This document shows, in pieces, positions 46,560 to 54,634 of a stretch of 64,000 nt of DNA. Within the stretch, counting starts at the first letter, position 1; each line of letters opens with the position of its first letter. The stretch is from contig WNZI01000006.1 in the NCBI GenBank assembly GCA_009728235.1, positions 1 through 64,000 of the forward strand, in the 5' to 3' direction. The notes under the pieces are model-generated. The model ran no database searches, was not told the origin of the DNA, and worked only from the letters and a program-made list of their open reading frames with translations. The translations under genes and the position numbers were made by a program. Source of the DNA: Vibrio cholerae (GTDB lineage: Bacteria; Actinomycetota; Actinomycetes; Actinomycetales; Micrococcaceae).

Positions 46560-46898
46560 CCCGCGGGTGACATCTACCAGATGTTCTGCAAGGGGATCGC
46601 GACCCCGCAGATCAACGTGGAGATCGGCATCCCGCTCGCGCAGGCCGGAGCGGTCATCAGGAAGATCAAGGACTGGCACGCAGAGATCCAGCCCCGCATG
46701 CACTACAGCTTCCTCCGGGCGGTGGAACGGGCCCTGGCCGTGGAAGGCGGCCGTCCCCACTGGGGCAAGTACTTCGACGAGTCCCTCTACGACTGGCCGG
46801 CGCTTTACCCGCAGTGGGAGGCCTTCCGCCGCGTGCGCGAGTCGCTCGACCCGCAGCACCGCTTCGCCAACACGTTCACCGCCGCCCTGCTCGACTGA
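46560..46898 (+). pseudogene. C-terminal fragment of a D-arabinono-1,4-lactone oxidase-like flavoprotein
   Basis: About 110 codons matching only the end of the ALO family: PQINVEIGIPLAQAGAVIRK, EIQPRMHYSFLRAVERALAV, and the terminal GRPHWGKYFDESLYDWPALY ...LDPQHRFAN motif that carries the substrate-site HWGK. The FAD-binding N-terminal ~300 residues are absent, and upstream sequence belongs to the kdgT control region. It is therefore a remnant, the first of four at this boundary. Confidence 0.8.
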
Positions 46899-46930
46899 CG
46901 CGGCTCGCCACCATGAAAGGAGCACCACCG

Positions 46931-47668
46931 ATGAACGCCTGAGTGACCTTGCTGACCCAATCCGACTACCTGATCGGGGTCCGGACGCTCCGGGCCTCGC
47001 TCGAGGTCTCCGGGGGAACCGCGCCCCTCGTGGTCATGGTGACCGAGGGGATCGACGAGGAGGCGCGGCGCCTCCTGCAGGACGACGGCTGCCTCCTGCG
47101 CGACGTCGCACCGTTGCGTCCGGCCGGTGGGTCGGCCGACAGCTACGCCAACGCCCGGTTCGCTGAGGTGTGGACCAAGCTGGCCGTGTGGGGTCTCACC
47201 GAGTTCGAGCGCGTCGTCTTCCGGATCGCGAGCTACCCGCCGAGCTGGCGGCCCGAGACCTGCTTCTACACGCACTGCCGCGGCGGGGACCACGTCACCG
47301 AACCGGGCGCGACGGACAACTACCTCAACGGCGGCTTCCTCGTACTGTCACCGGACGGGGCCGTCCTCGCCGACATGGTGGGGCGGCTGGCAGGTGTGGA
47401 CGATCTCTCGCACTACCCGTTCGCCGAGCAGGACTTCCTCAACGAGTACTACCGCGACTGCTGGCGTCCGCTGCCCTACGTCTACAACGCACTGAAGACC
47501 CTGCAGCACCAGCACCCAGAGGTGTGGGATCCGGCGTCGGTGAAGAACATCCACTACATCATCGACAAGCCATGGGCGAAGCCCTTCGACCCCACGGACC
47601 GGTACGTCGAGGTGAACCGGCTCTGGTGGGAGATGGCCGACACCCTGGGCGCACCCGTCGGCTCCTGA
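46931..47668 (+). pseudogene. GT8 glycosyltransferase (glycogenin-like) with nonsense codon and internal deletion
   Basis: Behind AAAGGAG an ATG at 46931 reads Met-Asn-Ala then TGA (46940-46942), continuing in frame VTLLTQSDYLIGVRTLRASL. GT8 proteins begin AWVTLLT, so TGG has become TGA. Further on, KLAVWGLTEFERVVF jumps directly (near 47221) to RIASYPPSWRPETCFY; the expected DxD metal-binding segment (FLDADM-like) and ~40 residues are missing, in frame. The rest (NYLNGGFLVLSPD, YPFAEQDFLNEYY, IHYIIDKPWAKPF) is normal. The enzyme cannot be active. Reinitiation at GTG 46943 would still lack DxD. Confidence 0.85.
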
Positions 47669-47739
47669 GCATGACGGCGGCGCACCGCTAGCGCGTGGAG
47701 GGGTTTGCGTCTGTCGCTCATGGGACGGGTCACTAGACG

Positions 47740-48288
47740 TTGACCATCGATTGCTGGGAGACCATCCCGGTCACCGGTGGCGCGGGCCTGCACCTCGGCG
47801 GCAACGGTGTGGACGTGGCGTACCGCTTCCTGGAGGTCGGCCCCATCGCCACCACGACGACCGCTGGCTCATGTACCCGTGGGGTGTGAAGGGCGGCGAG
47901 CCCGGGGCGCGCGGCACCAAGTCGATCGACCGCGCGGACGGCACCTGGGCTCTTGCCGCAACTGCGCTTGTCGCCGTCGGCAAAGACGACGTCCTTCACT
48001 TCGTGACGTGGGGCGGTGGCGGCTGGGGCGACCCGCTGACGCGTGACCCGGAGCTGGTGTGCAAAGAAGTGCGGCGCGGCCCGGTCATGCAGGCGGGCGC
48101 GCGCACGTACGGCGTGGTGTCCGACGACGACGGCGACCTCGATCTTGAGACGACTTAGACTCTGCGTGCCTCGATGAGGGAGGGCCGCGAGGAGCCGCGG
48201 CCGCTGTTGAACCGGGGCGATTCCATGGAGAACCTGCTGAGCATCAGTCTCAGCGAAGCCGGGCTGCCGGCTCCGATGCCTCCGCTGG
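47740..48288 (+). pseudogene. C-terminal fragment of hydantoinase B/oxoprolinase (HyuB), frameshifted
   Basis: The sequence starts mid-protein (GGAGLHLGGNGVDVAYRFLE), shifts frame near 47853 (restoring one C gives IAT-HDDRWLMYPWGVKGG), and proceeds through VLHFVTWGGGGWGDPLTRDP and GARTYGVVSDDDGD. After a stop at 48156 the end of the family can still be read (RGDSMENLLSISLSEAGLPA). At least 400 N-terminal residues are lost. It is fused directly to the isochorismatase remnant, which shows an old deletion. Confidence 0.75.
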
Positions 48289-48624
48289 AGCGCTTTCTTC
48301 GGCACCGACCTTGCTGAGCGTCTACGTGAGGCCAAGGTGGACACGGTCATCCTCGTCAGTGTCAGCACGAGCGGCTGTGTCCCAGCGACGGCGGTCGACG
48401 CGGTACAGCACAACTTCGTGCCGATCGTGGTCCGCGACGCGGTGGGCGACCGCGACGACGCCGTGCAGCACGTGGCGCTCCACGATCTGCAGGCCAAGTA
48501 CGCAGAAATCTCCGTCGCCAAGAATGCGATTGGGGATGAACTTGGGGGAGTAGCCGAACTACAACCTGCCTTGATGCCAGCTCAAACGGGGGAGCATCCC
48601 GGGGCAACGGAACGCTGCGGTTAG
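48289..48624 (+). pseudogene. C-terminal fragment of an isochorismatase-like (N-carbamoylsarcosine amidase) hydrolase
   Basis: The frame SAFFGTDLAERLREAKVDTV followed by ILVSVSTSGCVPATAVDAVQ and FVPIVVRDAVGDRD matches the second half of the cysteine hydrolase family, including the catalytic Cys in STSGC. The Asp/Lys-bearing N-terminal half is gone. HyuB and this enzyme are normally neighbours in creatinine/hydantoin degradation, so both fragments derive from one lost cluster. Confidence 0.72.
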
Positions 48625-48633
48625 GATCGTTAG

Positions 48634-49248
48634 ATGAGATCTGTAGAACTATTTGCCGGGGCAGGTGGACTGGCGCTGGGTTGTGAGCTTGCAGGCTTCA
48701 AGTCGGTCAGAACTGTCGAGTGGGACCGGTGGGCCTGCGACACGATGCGGGAAAATCAACGCTCGGGGTACCCACTAGTCAAGGACTGGCAGGTCATCGA
48801 GAGCGACGTACGAGAGGTCGACTGGTCCGATCTGGGAGGACCCATCGATCTGGTAGCCGGCGGACCACCATGTCAGCCTTTCAGTGCGGCCGGAAAGGCT
48901 CGCGCAGCTGATGACGATCGCGATATGTTTCCTGCCGCCATCGAAGTGATACGAAAACTTCGACCGAAAGCGTTCATTCTCGAGAACGTTCGTGGCTTAA
49001 CCCGAGCTGCATTCCAGAATTATTTCACCTACATTCAACTGCAATTGACGCATCCATCAATCGCTTGCTTTTCAGGTGAAAGTTGGATGGATCATCTTGC
49101 GCGGCTCGAAGCAGCGCAAACTCGTACATCCGATCAGGAGCTGATCTACAACGTAATTCCGACATTAGTCAACGCCGCAGACTACGGAGTGCCACAACAA
49201 CGGCATCGAGTTTTCATAATTGGATTTAGGTCAGATCTCGATGCATAG
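48634..49248 (+). CDS. m5C DNA methyltransferase, N-terminal half (ends at in-frame TAG)
   Basis: A 204-residue frame with the SAM and catalytic half of a cytosine-5 methyltransferase: motif I ELFAGAGGLALG, motif IV GGPPCQPFSAAGKA (catalytic Cys), motif VI FILENVRGL, motif VIII PQQRHRVFIIGFR. It ends at TAG 49246-49248, between motif VIII and the target-recognition region. The next codon is ATG in the same frame. A -10-like TAGGAT (48622-48627) sits six bases before the ATG, suggesting a leaderless message. GC content drops markedly here. This is the methylase of the Eco29kI-type system that follows (family target CCGCGG, inferred). Confidence 0.85.
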   Translation: MRSVELFAGAGGLALGCELAGFKSVRTVEWDRWACDTMRENQRSGYPLVKDWQVIESDVREVDWSDLGGPIDLVAGGPPCQPFSAAGKARAADDDRDMFPAAIEVIRKLRPKAFILENVRGLTRAAFQNYFTYIQLQLTHPSIACFSGESWMDHLARLEAAQTRTSDQELIYNVIPTLVNAADYGVPQQRHRVFIIGFRSDLDA

Positions 49249-49860
49249 ATGTCGTTCCCACGTCGGACGCATTCGCTCGACGCACTTTTGCACGACCAGT
49301 GGGTGACGGGCAACTACTGGGAACGGCATGGCTTAGCTGCACCGGATATTCCAGGTCATCTCGACAAACGAGTGAAGCGCTTGAGCGAAGCCGACTCATC
49401 TGATTTCGATGCGCTTCCTTGGAGAACGGTGCGGGACGCTATTGCTGACCTGCCGATTCCAAGTATGCAAGGTTCAGCAGCGCATTTGAATCACTTTCTG
49501 CAGCCGGGCGCAAGGAGCTATCCGGGACATACCGGCAGTTTCATCGACCTTCCTGCGAAGGCTCTTAAGGCAGGCGCTCATGGCGTGCCCGGCGGCGAAA
49601 ATATGCTGAGAGACGAACATGGGCACGTGCGCTATTTTTCGGTCAGGGAGAGTGCGCGCCTGCAGACGTTCCCGGATCGATACGAACTCCATGGAGCATG
49701 GGGCGAAGCCATGAGGCAACTTGGTAATGCCGTTCCGGTGCTATTGGCGCAGAAAGTCGCTGCGAAAGTGGCAGAGCACATAGCGCTGGCAGATTTCCGC
49801 GAGATTAGAAAGCAACACACCAGACTAAGTGACCTATCTGCGGGGTCGATGTCAGCATGA
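49249..49860 (+). CDS. m5C DNA methyltransferase, C-terminal half (TRD and motifs IX-X)
   Basis: In the same frame as the preceding half, starting at the ATG directly after TAG (MSFPRRTHSLDALLHDQWVT). It contains the target-recognition domain, motif IX RESARLQTFPDRY and motif X RQLGNAVPVLLAQKV. With the first half it totals 408 codons, normal for a single m5C methylase, and family members read through this point with a Trp or similar. Either a TGG-to-TAG mutation inactivated it, or the two halves are made separately by stop-start reinitiation and associate, as known for the two-subunit AquI methylase, which is split in the same zone. The stop overlaps the endonuclease ATG (ATGA). Confidence 0.75.
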   Translation: MSFPRRTHSLDALLHDQWVTGNYWERHGLAAPDIPGHLDKRVKRLSEADSSDFDALPWRTVRDAIADLPIPSMQGSAAHLNHFLQPGARSYPGHTGSFIDLPAKALKAGAHGVPGGENMLRDEHGHVRYFSVRESARLQTFPDRYELHGAWGEAMRQLGNAVPVLLAQKVAAKVAEHIALADFREIRKQHTRLSDLSAGSMSA

Positions 49861-50562
49861 GCGATGCTTTCAATCCGCTGGGGATTGAGAACCTCGGGCA
49901 AACCGTACTGCGAGCGATGCTTGAGCGAGAACCGAAATCTCTTGGCTCAGTGAAACCTTTCATGGGAGCCGATATATGCCATCTACTACACCGGACCATA
50001 CCCCGCATATAATATGATCTCGTTCAGGAATGCGGATCACCTATTCCTTCAACCAATATATGTAGGAAAAGCAGTACCTGCGGGGAGCCGCAAGGGCGTT
50101 CAAGTCGCCACAACCACACAGACGCAACAATTGAGTAAGCGCATTAGAGAACATTCGAAGAGTATCGATGCCGCGTCGAATCTTCAATTAGGTGACTTCT
50201 ATGTACGTTGGCTGGTGGTCGAGCCGATCTGGATCCCTCTTGGCGAGAGCCTCCTTATCGCGCAAAGCACGCCGGTATGGAACACGATTGTGGACGGCTT
50301 TGGAAACCACGATCCAGGTGCAGGACGCGTCTCCGGAATCCGTTCGAGATGGGACACCATTCATCCCGGACGAGCTTTCGCCAGTAAGTACCCCGAGCGG
50401 TCCGAATCAGCGGACGACATTGCTCGGGATGCAGAGCAGTATCTTTCGCAGAGGTACGACCGGAATGACTTCCCGGACTGGTCGAAAACTGGTATTGCTC
50501 GCACGACCGGCAGTCCTGACGAATTTGAGCAACTTCTACTCCGGGGTACGGATGAAAAATAG
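49857..50562 (+). pseudogene. Eco29kI-type GIY-YIG restriction endonuclease, frameshifted
   Basis: The first frame (MSDAFNPLGIENLGQTVLRA ... SVKPFMGA) and the second (IYAIYYTGPYPAY, then LQPIYVGKAVPAGSRKG, LSKRIREHSKSIDAASN, EPIWIPLGESLLI, NTIVDGFGNHDPGAG) together give the whole ~235-residue Eco29kI family protein. They are out of register by two missing bases (or one extra) at ~49970, exactly at the GIY strand. Catalytic features otherwise remain: Tyr-Val-Gly-Lys, Arg in KRIREH, Glu in GESLL. The family cuts CCGCGG. As sequenced the nuclease is dead unless ATG 50014 gives a truncated product lacking GIY. Confidence 0.85.
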
Positions 50563-51361
50563 CGACAATCAGGAATCAATTCTCAGTGAGGACTCCATCG
50601 ACTCCGAGGCTACAGATTCTGCGGTGGTGTCGGACGCCGTAATCCGATCGGTAGCTGAGCTGATGCAGCGTATCCGGGCTGGCCGACAGTCCGAAGCGCC
50701 GTTCTGGTACAGGGGGCAGAGTAATGCAAGGTGGCCTCTCATGCCCAAGCTTGCCAGGAATAAGGGATTCCTCGCGAATGAACTGTCAATGTTGAAGCAT
50801 TTCAAACAGGATGCCGCACCACGACTACGCGATCGCCCAACGTCGCCGTGGGAGTGGATCTTTCTCGCCCAACATTACGGACTGCCTACGCGATTGCTTG
50901 ACTGGTCAGAGAATCCGTTGGTCGGCGCCTTCTTTGCTGTGGAGAATGATAATGCAGATATGGATTCACCGGTCAACGGCGCTCTCTATGAGCTCAACCC
51001 GGATCGCCTCAATGCGGAAACTACAGGGGACAGTAAAGGAGATGTAATCATGTTCGATCAAGATGTACATCTTGAGCACTACCTCCCCTCCGAGGGATTT
51101 GTTGGCAGGCTTGGCCCGATGGCTGCAATTGCCAGTCGATCGTTTGACCGGATAGTTGCGCAATCGGGTACCTTCACGATCACTCATAAGGATCATGAGA
51201 TCGCCACCGTCGACAATCCTGCTGTAACAAAGATCATGATTCCTGCGGCAGAGAAGCCATTCTTCCGGGAGGACTTAGCGGACCTGGGTATCAGGCCAAG
51301 TACCGTTTATCCTGATCTAGCTCACCTTGCTGAACATGTAATGGAAAGGCATTCCAAATGA
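50552..51361 (+). CDS. FRG domain-containing protein
   Basis: A 269-residue protein with the FRG domain from residue ~30: FWYRGQSNARWPLMPKLARN, LAQHYGLPTRLLDWSENPLV and GAFFAVENDN. The name-giving F/YRGQ motif and the HYGLPTRLLDW motif are intact. FRG proteins are often found in phage-defence islands but the biochemical role is unsettled. It overlaps the endonuclease gene by 11 bases and the DUF262 gene by four (ATGA), so endonuclease, FRG and DUF262 are one transcriptional unit. Low GC matches the island. Confidence 0.85.
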   Translation: MKNSDNQESILSEDSIDSEATDSAVVSDAVIRSVAELMQRIRAGRQSEAPFWYRGQSNARWPLMPKLARNKGFLANELSMLKHFKQDAAPRLRDRPTSPWEWIFLAQHYGLPTRLLDWSENPLVGAFFAVENDNADMDSPVNGALYELNPDRLNAETTGDSKGDVIMFDQDVHLEHYLPSEGFVGRLGPMAAIASRSFDRIVAQSGTFTITHKDHEIATVDNPAVTKIMIPAAEKPFFREDLADLGIRPSTVYPDLAHLAEHVMERHSK

Positions 51362-52428
51362 CCGAGATTGACGTAACTCCAATGAGGAAGTCGTCGGTTG
51401 CCTATTTGCACGGACTTCGGGAATCCATAAATGTCGAACCCGTCTATCAACGACAGGGAGCAGTATGGTCCGTAAAGAGTCAGCAACTTCTGATCGACAG
51501 CATTATCAACAATTTTGACGTCCCGAAGATATATGTTCATGAGCACGGCGGCTGGATTGAGTCCGACGGGAAGCGGTTCCGATACTCTCTCGTGGACGGC
51601 AAGCAGCGCTTAGAAGCAATTTGGGACTTCCTTGACGGCAAATTCGCTTTGTCGCAGGATTTTGTGCGATTGGAAGACGGGTCGAAGGAGGCGGCCGGCA
51701 AGAACTATGAGCAGCTGAAAAAAGAACATCCAGAAATAGCCGCAGAATTCGCCGCCACAAGCCTTGACGTGATGGCCATCCGAACCGGAGACATCGAGCT
51801 GATTGAAGAGATGTTCAGCCGACTAAACGAAGCCGTTCCATTGAATGCAGCCGAGAAGCGGAATGGCTGGGGAGGCCCTCTTCGCCAGGCTTCACGGGAT
51901 TTAGTTCAATCTGATTTCTTCGTGAACCGGCTTCCATTCTCAAATTCGCGCTATCGCCATCTTGATCTTGCAGCTAAATTTTTCTTGTGGGCAGAGAAAG
52001 AAGATGTGGCCGACACAAAAAAGCGGCAGTTGGATGCCTTTTGGCACGATGTCAGGGACAACGCAGGTGGCGACGCGCGGGCGGACCGAGCATTAGCTGG
52101 CGCGAAGAATGTGACAAACGAGATGTCACGTACATTTCTGTCAAAAGACACCCTGCTATCAAGCGTAGGTATGGTGTCGCTGTATTTCCTCCTCTTTCAG
52201 AGCAAGTTGGCCTCGAAAGAAAGTGTGCCAAGCCGGACTTCTCTACTTGCATTCAATAAGGTCAGGAGGATTGAACGGCCAGCTGATGAGGACTCGATGT
52301 CCTCAGTTCAACGTCAGCTGCTTGAGTTTGACCGCCTAGCGCAAAGTTCAAATGACGAACAGGCACTGCGTACTCGATTGAGCATTATCAACGACTTCTT
52401 GAATGATCCGAAGAAGTTCGAAGAATAG
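51358..52428 (+). CDS. DUF262 (ParB-like/GmrS-N) protein
   Basis: A 356-residue protein. The N-terminal DUF262 domain carries the PxYQR-like VEPVYQRQGAVWSVKSQQLL and the catalytic-type DGKQRLEAIWDF (DGQQR motif), which in GmrSD and related proteins belongs to a ParB-like NTPase/nuclease fold. LNEAVPLNAAEKRNGWGG is the second conserved block. The C-terminal half is helical and without recognised nuclease, so it is not a full GmrSD. Translationally coupled to the FRG gene; the pair probably acts as one accessory defence module beside the R-M genes. Confidence 0.87.
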   Translation: MTEIDVTPMRKSSVAYLHGLRESINVEPVYQRQGAVWSVKSQQLLIDSIINNFDVPKIYVHEHGGWIESDGKRFRYSLVDGKQRLEAIWDFLDGKFALSQDFVRLEDGSKEAAGKNYEQLKKEHPEIAAEFAATSLDVMAIRTGDIELIEEMFSRLNEAVPLNAAEKRNGWGGPLRQASRDLVQSDFFVNRLPFSNSRYRHLDLAAKFFLWAEKEDVADTKKRQLDAFWHDVRDNAGGDARADRALAGAKNVTNEMSRTFLSKDTLLSSVGMVSLYFLLFQSKLASKESVPSRTSLLAFNKVRRIERPADEDSMSSVQRQLLEFDRLAQSSNDEQALRTRLSIINDFLNDPKKFEE

Positions 52429-52563
52429 CGGATCGCAGACAGCTTATGCGTCTCTGAAGTCGGGTTTGAGCCGCTGCAGGAGTCCTGGCGCTGAATGGGC
52501 GAGATTTGTACGCGTAGTGATGCCTTGCCGACGTACTGCCCTCTTCGGAGTTACAAAGAATCT

Positions 52564-53856
52564 TCAGTCCTTATCGCCGAAATATTCAACAAGGGAGTTG
52601 ATTCTTTTACTTAGATCTCCGGCGGTATACCCGTCGGATTTGAGTTCACTGAATGCGGTGATTTCGTACTGCGCACGACGGTGATGGGCGCCAATACCTT
52701 GAAATAGCCAGGGAGTCATCTTCAAGATATGCATTGACGTATTACCGGGCGTCGCGAACCATTCGACTCCTGGGAAGAATCTATCAAAGGCTTGCAGGGC
52801 AATTGGGATTTCGCTGGTTGGAATTCCAGAATATTTGGACATCCAAGAGAATTCGGTTGATTCGCGGTCTTTTAGGTAGAATCCGCCCCAACCCCATAAG
52901 AATTGTTGCCAGAAGATTGCATATCGAGCGAAATTGTCCTGCTTCATCAGCCAGCGTAGCCCATCTTTGAAACTCGCCGGTAGCACATGAAAATCGAGGG
53001 TACCCCAGTCAAGCTTTCCGGAAGCCAGTGAGGGCGGTCCTTGCGGATGCCCTAGTGCGTAATCGACAGCGGCTTTAAGAATCGCTAAACGCGCTCGATG
53101 CTCGATGTACATAGACGCCTGAATCAGAGGATGCTTTCCCTCATACAGTGCTTCCCTGTAAGACGAGCTATTTACTGAGGCAGTCAGGGGATTGTAAGGA
53201 ACTCCGTCCAGCTCTTGAGCACACCCCAAGCCTACCTTTGGGTGTTCCTTAAAAGCCTCGTAAAGCATCGAAAGTGATTCTTCGGGCGTTCGAGAGAAGA
53301 AAGTGCCGTTGTTTATCAGTCTATGATATTTTTTCAGCGCTCGACCCCCTTCAGATGTTTTGGCCGAGGTGTGAATCTGTCTCATCAGATTACGTTCAAG
53401 ATTATAAGAGTGTCGCCACAACGCGATCACTCCAGGTTCCACGAAATCACCAAATCCGTCCTGGGTGAATTGCGATGCCGAGCCGTCGAAATCGCTATAC
53501 CGTACTAGTTTAAGGTTTAGCTGTTCGAATCGTGCTTCTGCGCCCTCGAGGTCATTCCAACTGGTGACAAAAAACGCGCCTTCCGAGATCCCGAGATAGC
53601 GCATCCATCCCACGACCTTGAATAAGTCAGTGTATCCCCACTTGCCTCCTTTCACCTCGATGAGCTTTCGGCTAAAGGCGGAGCTTTCATAGGTTGTGAC
53701 AACTATGTCGAGCTCCAAAAGATCCAATGGATCGGCCTCGACTACACTTTTCTCGACAAATTGCCCTGATGCCTGGAATAGGGCCGCGATGAAGTCCTCG
53801 AGCTGCTCACCTGCGGATGGAATGTCCGGCAGCTTCACGGTCTTACGGTTATTCAT
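52564..53856 (-). CDS. Putative PD-(D/E)XK nuclease-like protein of unknown family
   Basis: A 430-residue protein, convergent with the island operon. The N-terminal ~130 residues suggest a restriction-endonuclease-like fold: Glu20 in EQLEDFIAALFQASG, Asp50 in LELDIVVTTYES, and Glu67-x-Lys69 in KLIEVKGGKWGYTDLFKVVG, followed by GAFFVTSW. That gives the E...D...ExK order of PD-(D/E)XK enzymes. The remaining 300 residues (YNLERNLMRQIHTSAKT, FWQQFLWGWGGFYLKDRES, RRAQYEITAFSELKSDG) are all-alpha-rich and unknown to me. It is probably a DNA or RNA nuclease used in defence; no partner gene is on its strand. Confidence 0.72.
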   Translation of the reverse strand: MNNRKTVKLPDIPSAGEQLEDFIAALFQASGQFVEKSVVEADPLDLLELDIVVTTYESSAFSRKLIEVKGGKWGYTDLFKVVGWMRYLGISEGAFFVTSWNDLEGAEARFEQLNLKLVRYSDFDGSASQFTQDGFGDFVEPGVIALWRHSYNLERNLMRQIHTSAKTSEGGRALKKYHRLINNGTFFSRTPEESLSMLYEAFKEHPKVGLGCAQELDGVPYNPLTASVNSSSYREALYEGKHPLIQASMYIEHRARLAILKAAVDYALGHPQGPPSLASGKLDWGTLDFHVLPASFKDGLRWLMKQDNFARYAIFWQQFLWGWGGFYLKDRESTEFSWMSKYSGIPTSEIPIALQAFDRFFPGVEWFATPGNTSMHILKMTPWLFQGIGAHHRRAQYEITAFSELKSDGYTAGDLSKRINSLVEYFGDKD

Positions 53857-53894
53857 TTCGTCCTTCGCTGTGCGGTGAGTCGGTAAGTGAACTT

Positions 53895-53935
53895 AGTTGC
53901 CGCCCATGGTCGTGATCCTTGGCGGCAGAGCAACT
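53895..53935. other. Imperfect hairpin in the island's right-hand intergenic region
   Basis: AGTTGCCGCC (53895-53904) pairs with GGCGGCA...CAACT (53921-53935) with a three-base bulge. It lies 39 bases upstream of the nuclease-like gene start. Whether it acts as a terminator for the gene beyond, or as an operator, is not clear. Confidence 0.4.
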
Positions 53936-54055
53936 ATGAAGTACCGCCGGAATACGAGTCAAGCACTCTAAGTAGATCGTTTAGTGTTGTCAATGATGAA
54001 CAACGGATTGTTTTGAAGAGGCTTTTTCCCGTCGAGATTTTGTACTTTTTTGCCG

Positions 54056-54301
54056 TTAAGGTAGTGGACCGAAGGTATCCAAAATAATCTGCGCAAGCTG
54101 GAGCGCCGTCTGGCTGTCGAGTTGTAGAACTTGGCTGACTTTCGGCTCACTCGCTCTGCTATCGGACCCGAAGGTGGCGATGTGGAGTAGGGGGCCACGA
54201 GTGGTTGAGTCGACGATTTGATAAGTTGCGTCTACCTCGGTTCGATTCTCTCGCAGGAGTGCGGTTCCTTGTTCCAGAGCTCGGATTATAGCCATACGCA
54301 T
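54056..54301 (-). CDS. Small conserved hypothetical protein
   Basis: An 81-residue frame from ATG 54301: MAIIRALEQGTALLRENRTE, ATYQIVDSTTRGPLLHIATF, GSDSRASEPKVSQVLQLDSQ, ending TALQLAQIILDTFGPLP. The pattern looks like a genuine small single-domain alpha/beta protein that I have the impression recurs beside restriction or helicase genes in actinobacteria, but I cannot name it. It is not part of a visible operon. Confidence 0.6.
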   Translation of the reverse strand: MRMAIIRALEQGTALLRENRTEVDATYQIVDSTTRGPLLHIATFGSDSRASEPKVSQVLQLDSQTALQLAQIILDTFGPLP

Positions 54302-54634
54302 GATGTTACATGTCGTCGTGGTCCACCGACCTTGGGGGAAGAGGCGTCATGGGAATTTCAAGACGTGTGTCACGAAACGCCCATTCGAAGAGCGGTTCGA
54401 TGTTGTAGTCCAGGCTCTGAGCAGGCCGCGTAGGTTCTGTAAACGGACGAGCGCGCTGCGTTGCAGGGGCGCAGTGTGTATGGCTAGGTGCTATTTGGGC
54501 GGCTCTTGTTCCTCATTTGAGTGTGCTGCGATAGTTTGACGCATTCAGGTCACCGAAAGCTTCGTCAATCGGTAGAGGTGTCGTCGTGTCAGCCCGAGAA
54601 GCTGGCGCAGGACACGTGATCTACGCACGCCTCG
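54302..54634. other. Intergenic stretch, no gene recognised
   Basis: About 330 bases with mixed composition. Short open frames on both strands are Arg/Cys-rich and lack ribosome sites. I see no repeat, RNA gene or clear promoter in it. It may be the junction between the acquired island and older DNA. Confidence 0.5.

Noticed and set aside
48195-48200. Avoidance of CCGCGG as evidence for an active Eco29kI-type nuclease
   Set aside because: Sites occur, for example at 48195 and 17095, and I cannot compute expected counts by eye. Presence is compatible with methylation or a dead nuclease.
49246-49248. TAG as a pyrrolysine or other recoded codon
   Set aside because: No pyl genes or recoding element are visible, and such use is not expected in this lineage. 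Nonsense mutation or reinitiation is simpler.
54300-54539. Short plus-strand frame as a gene
   Set aside because: Arg/Cys-rich product, no ribosome site, no recognisable pattern.
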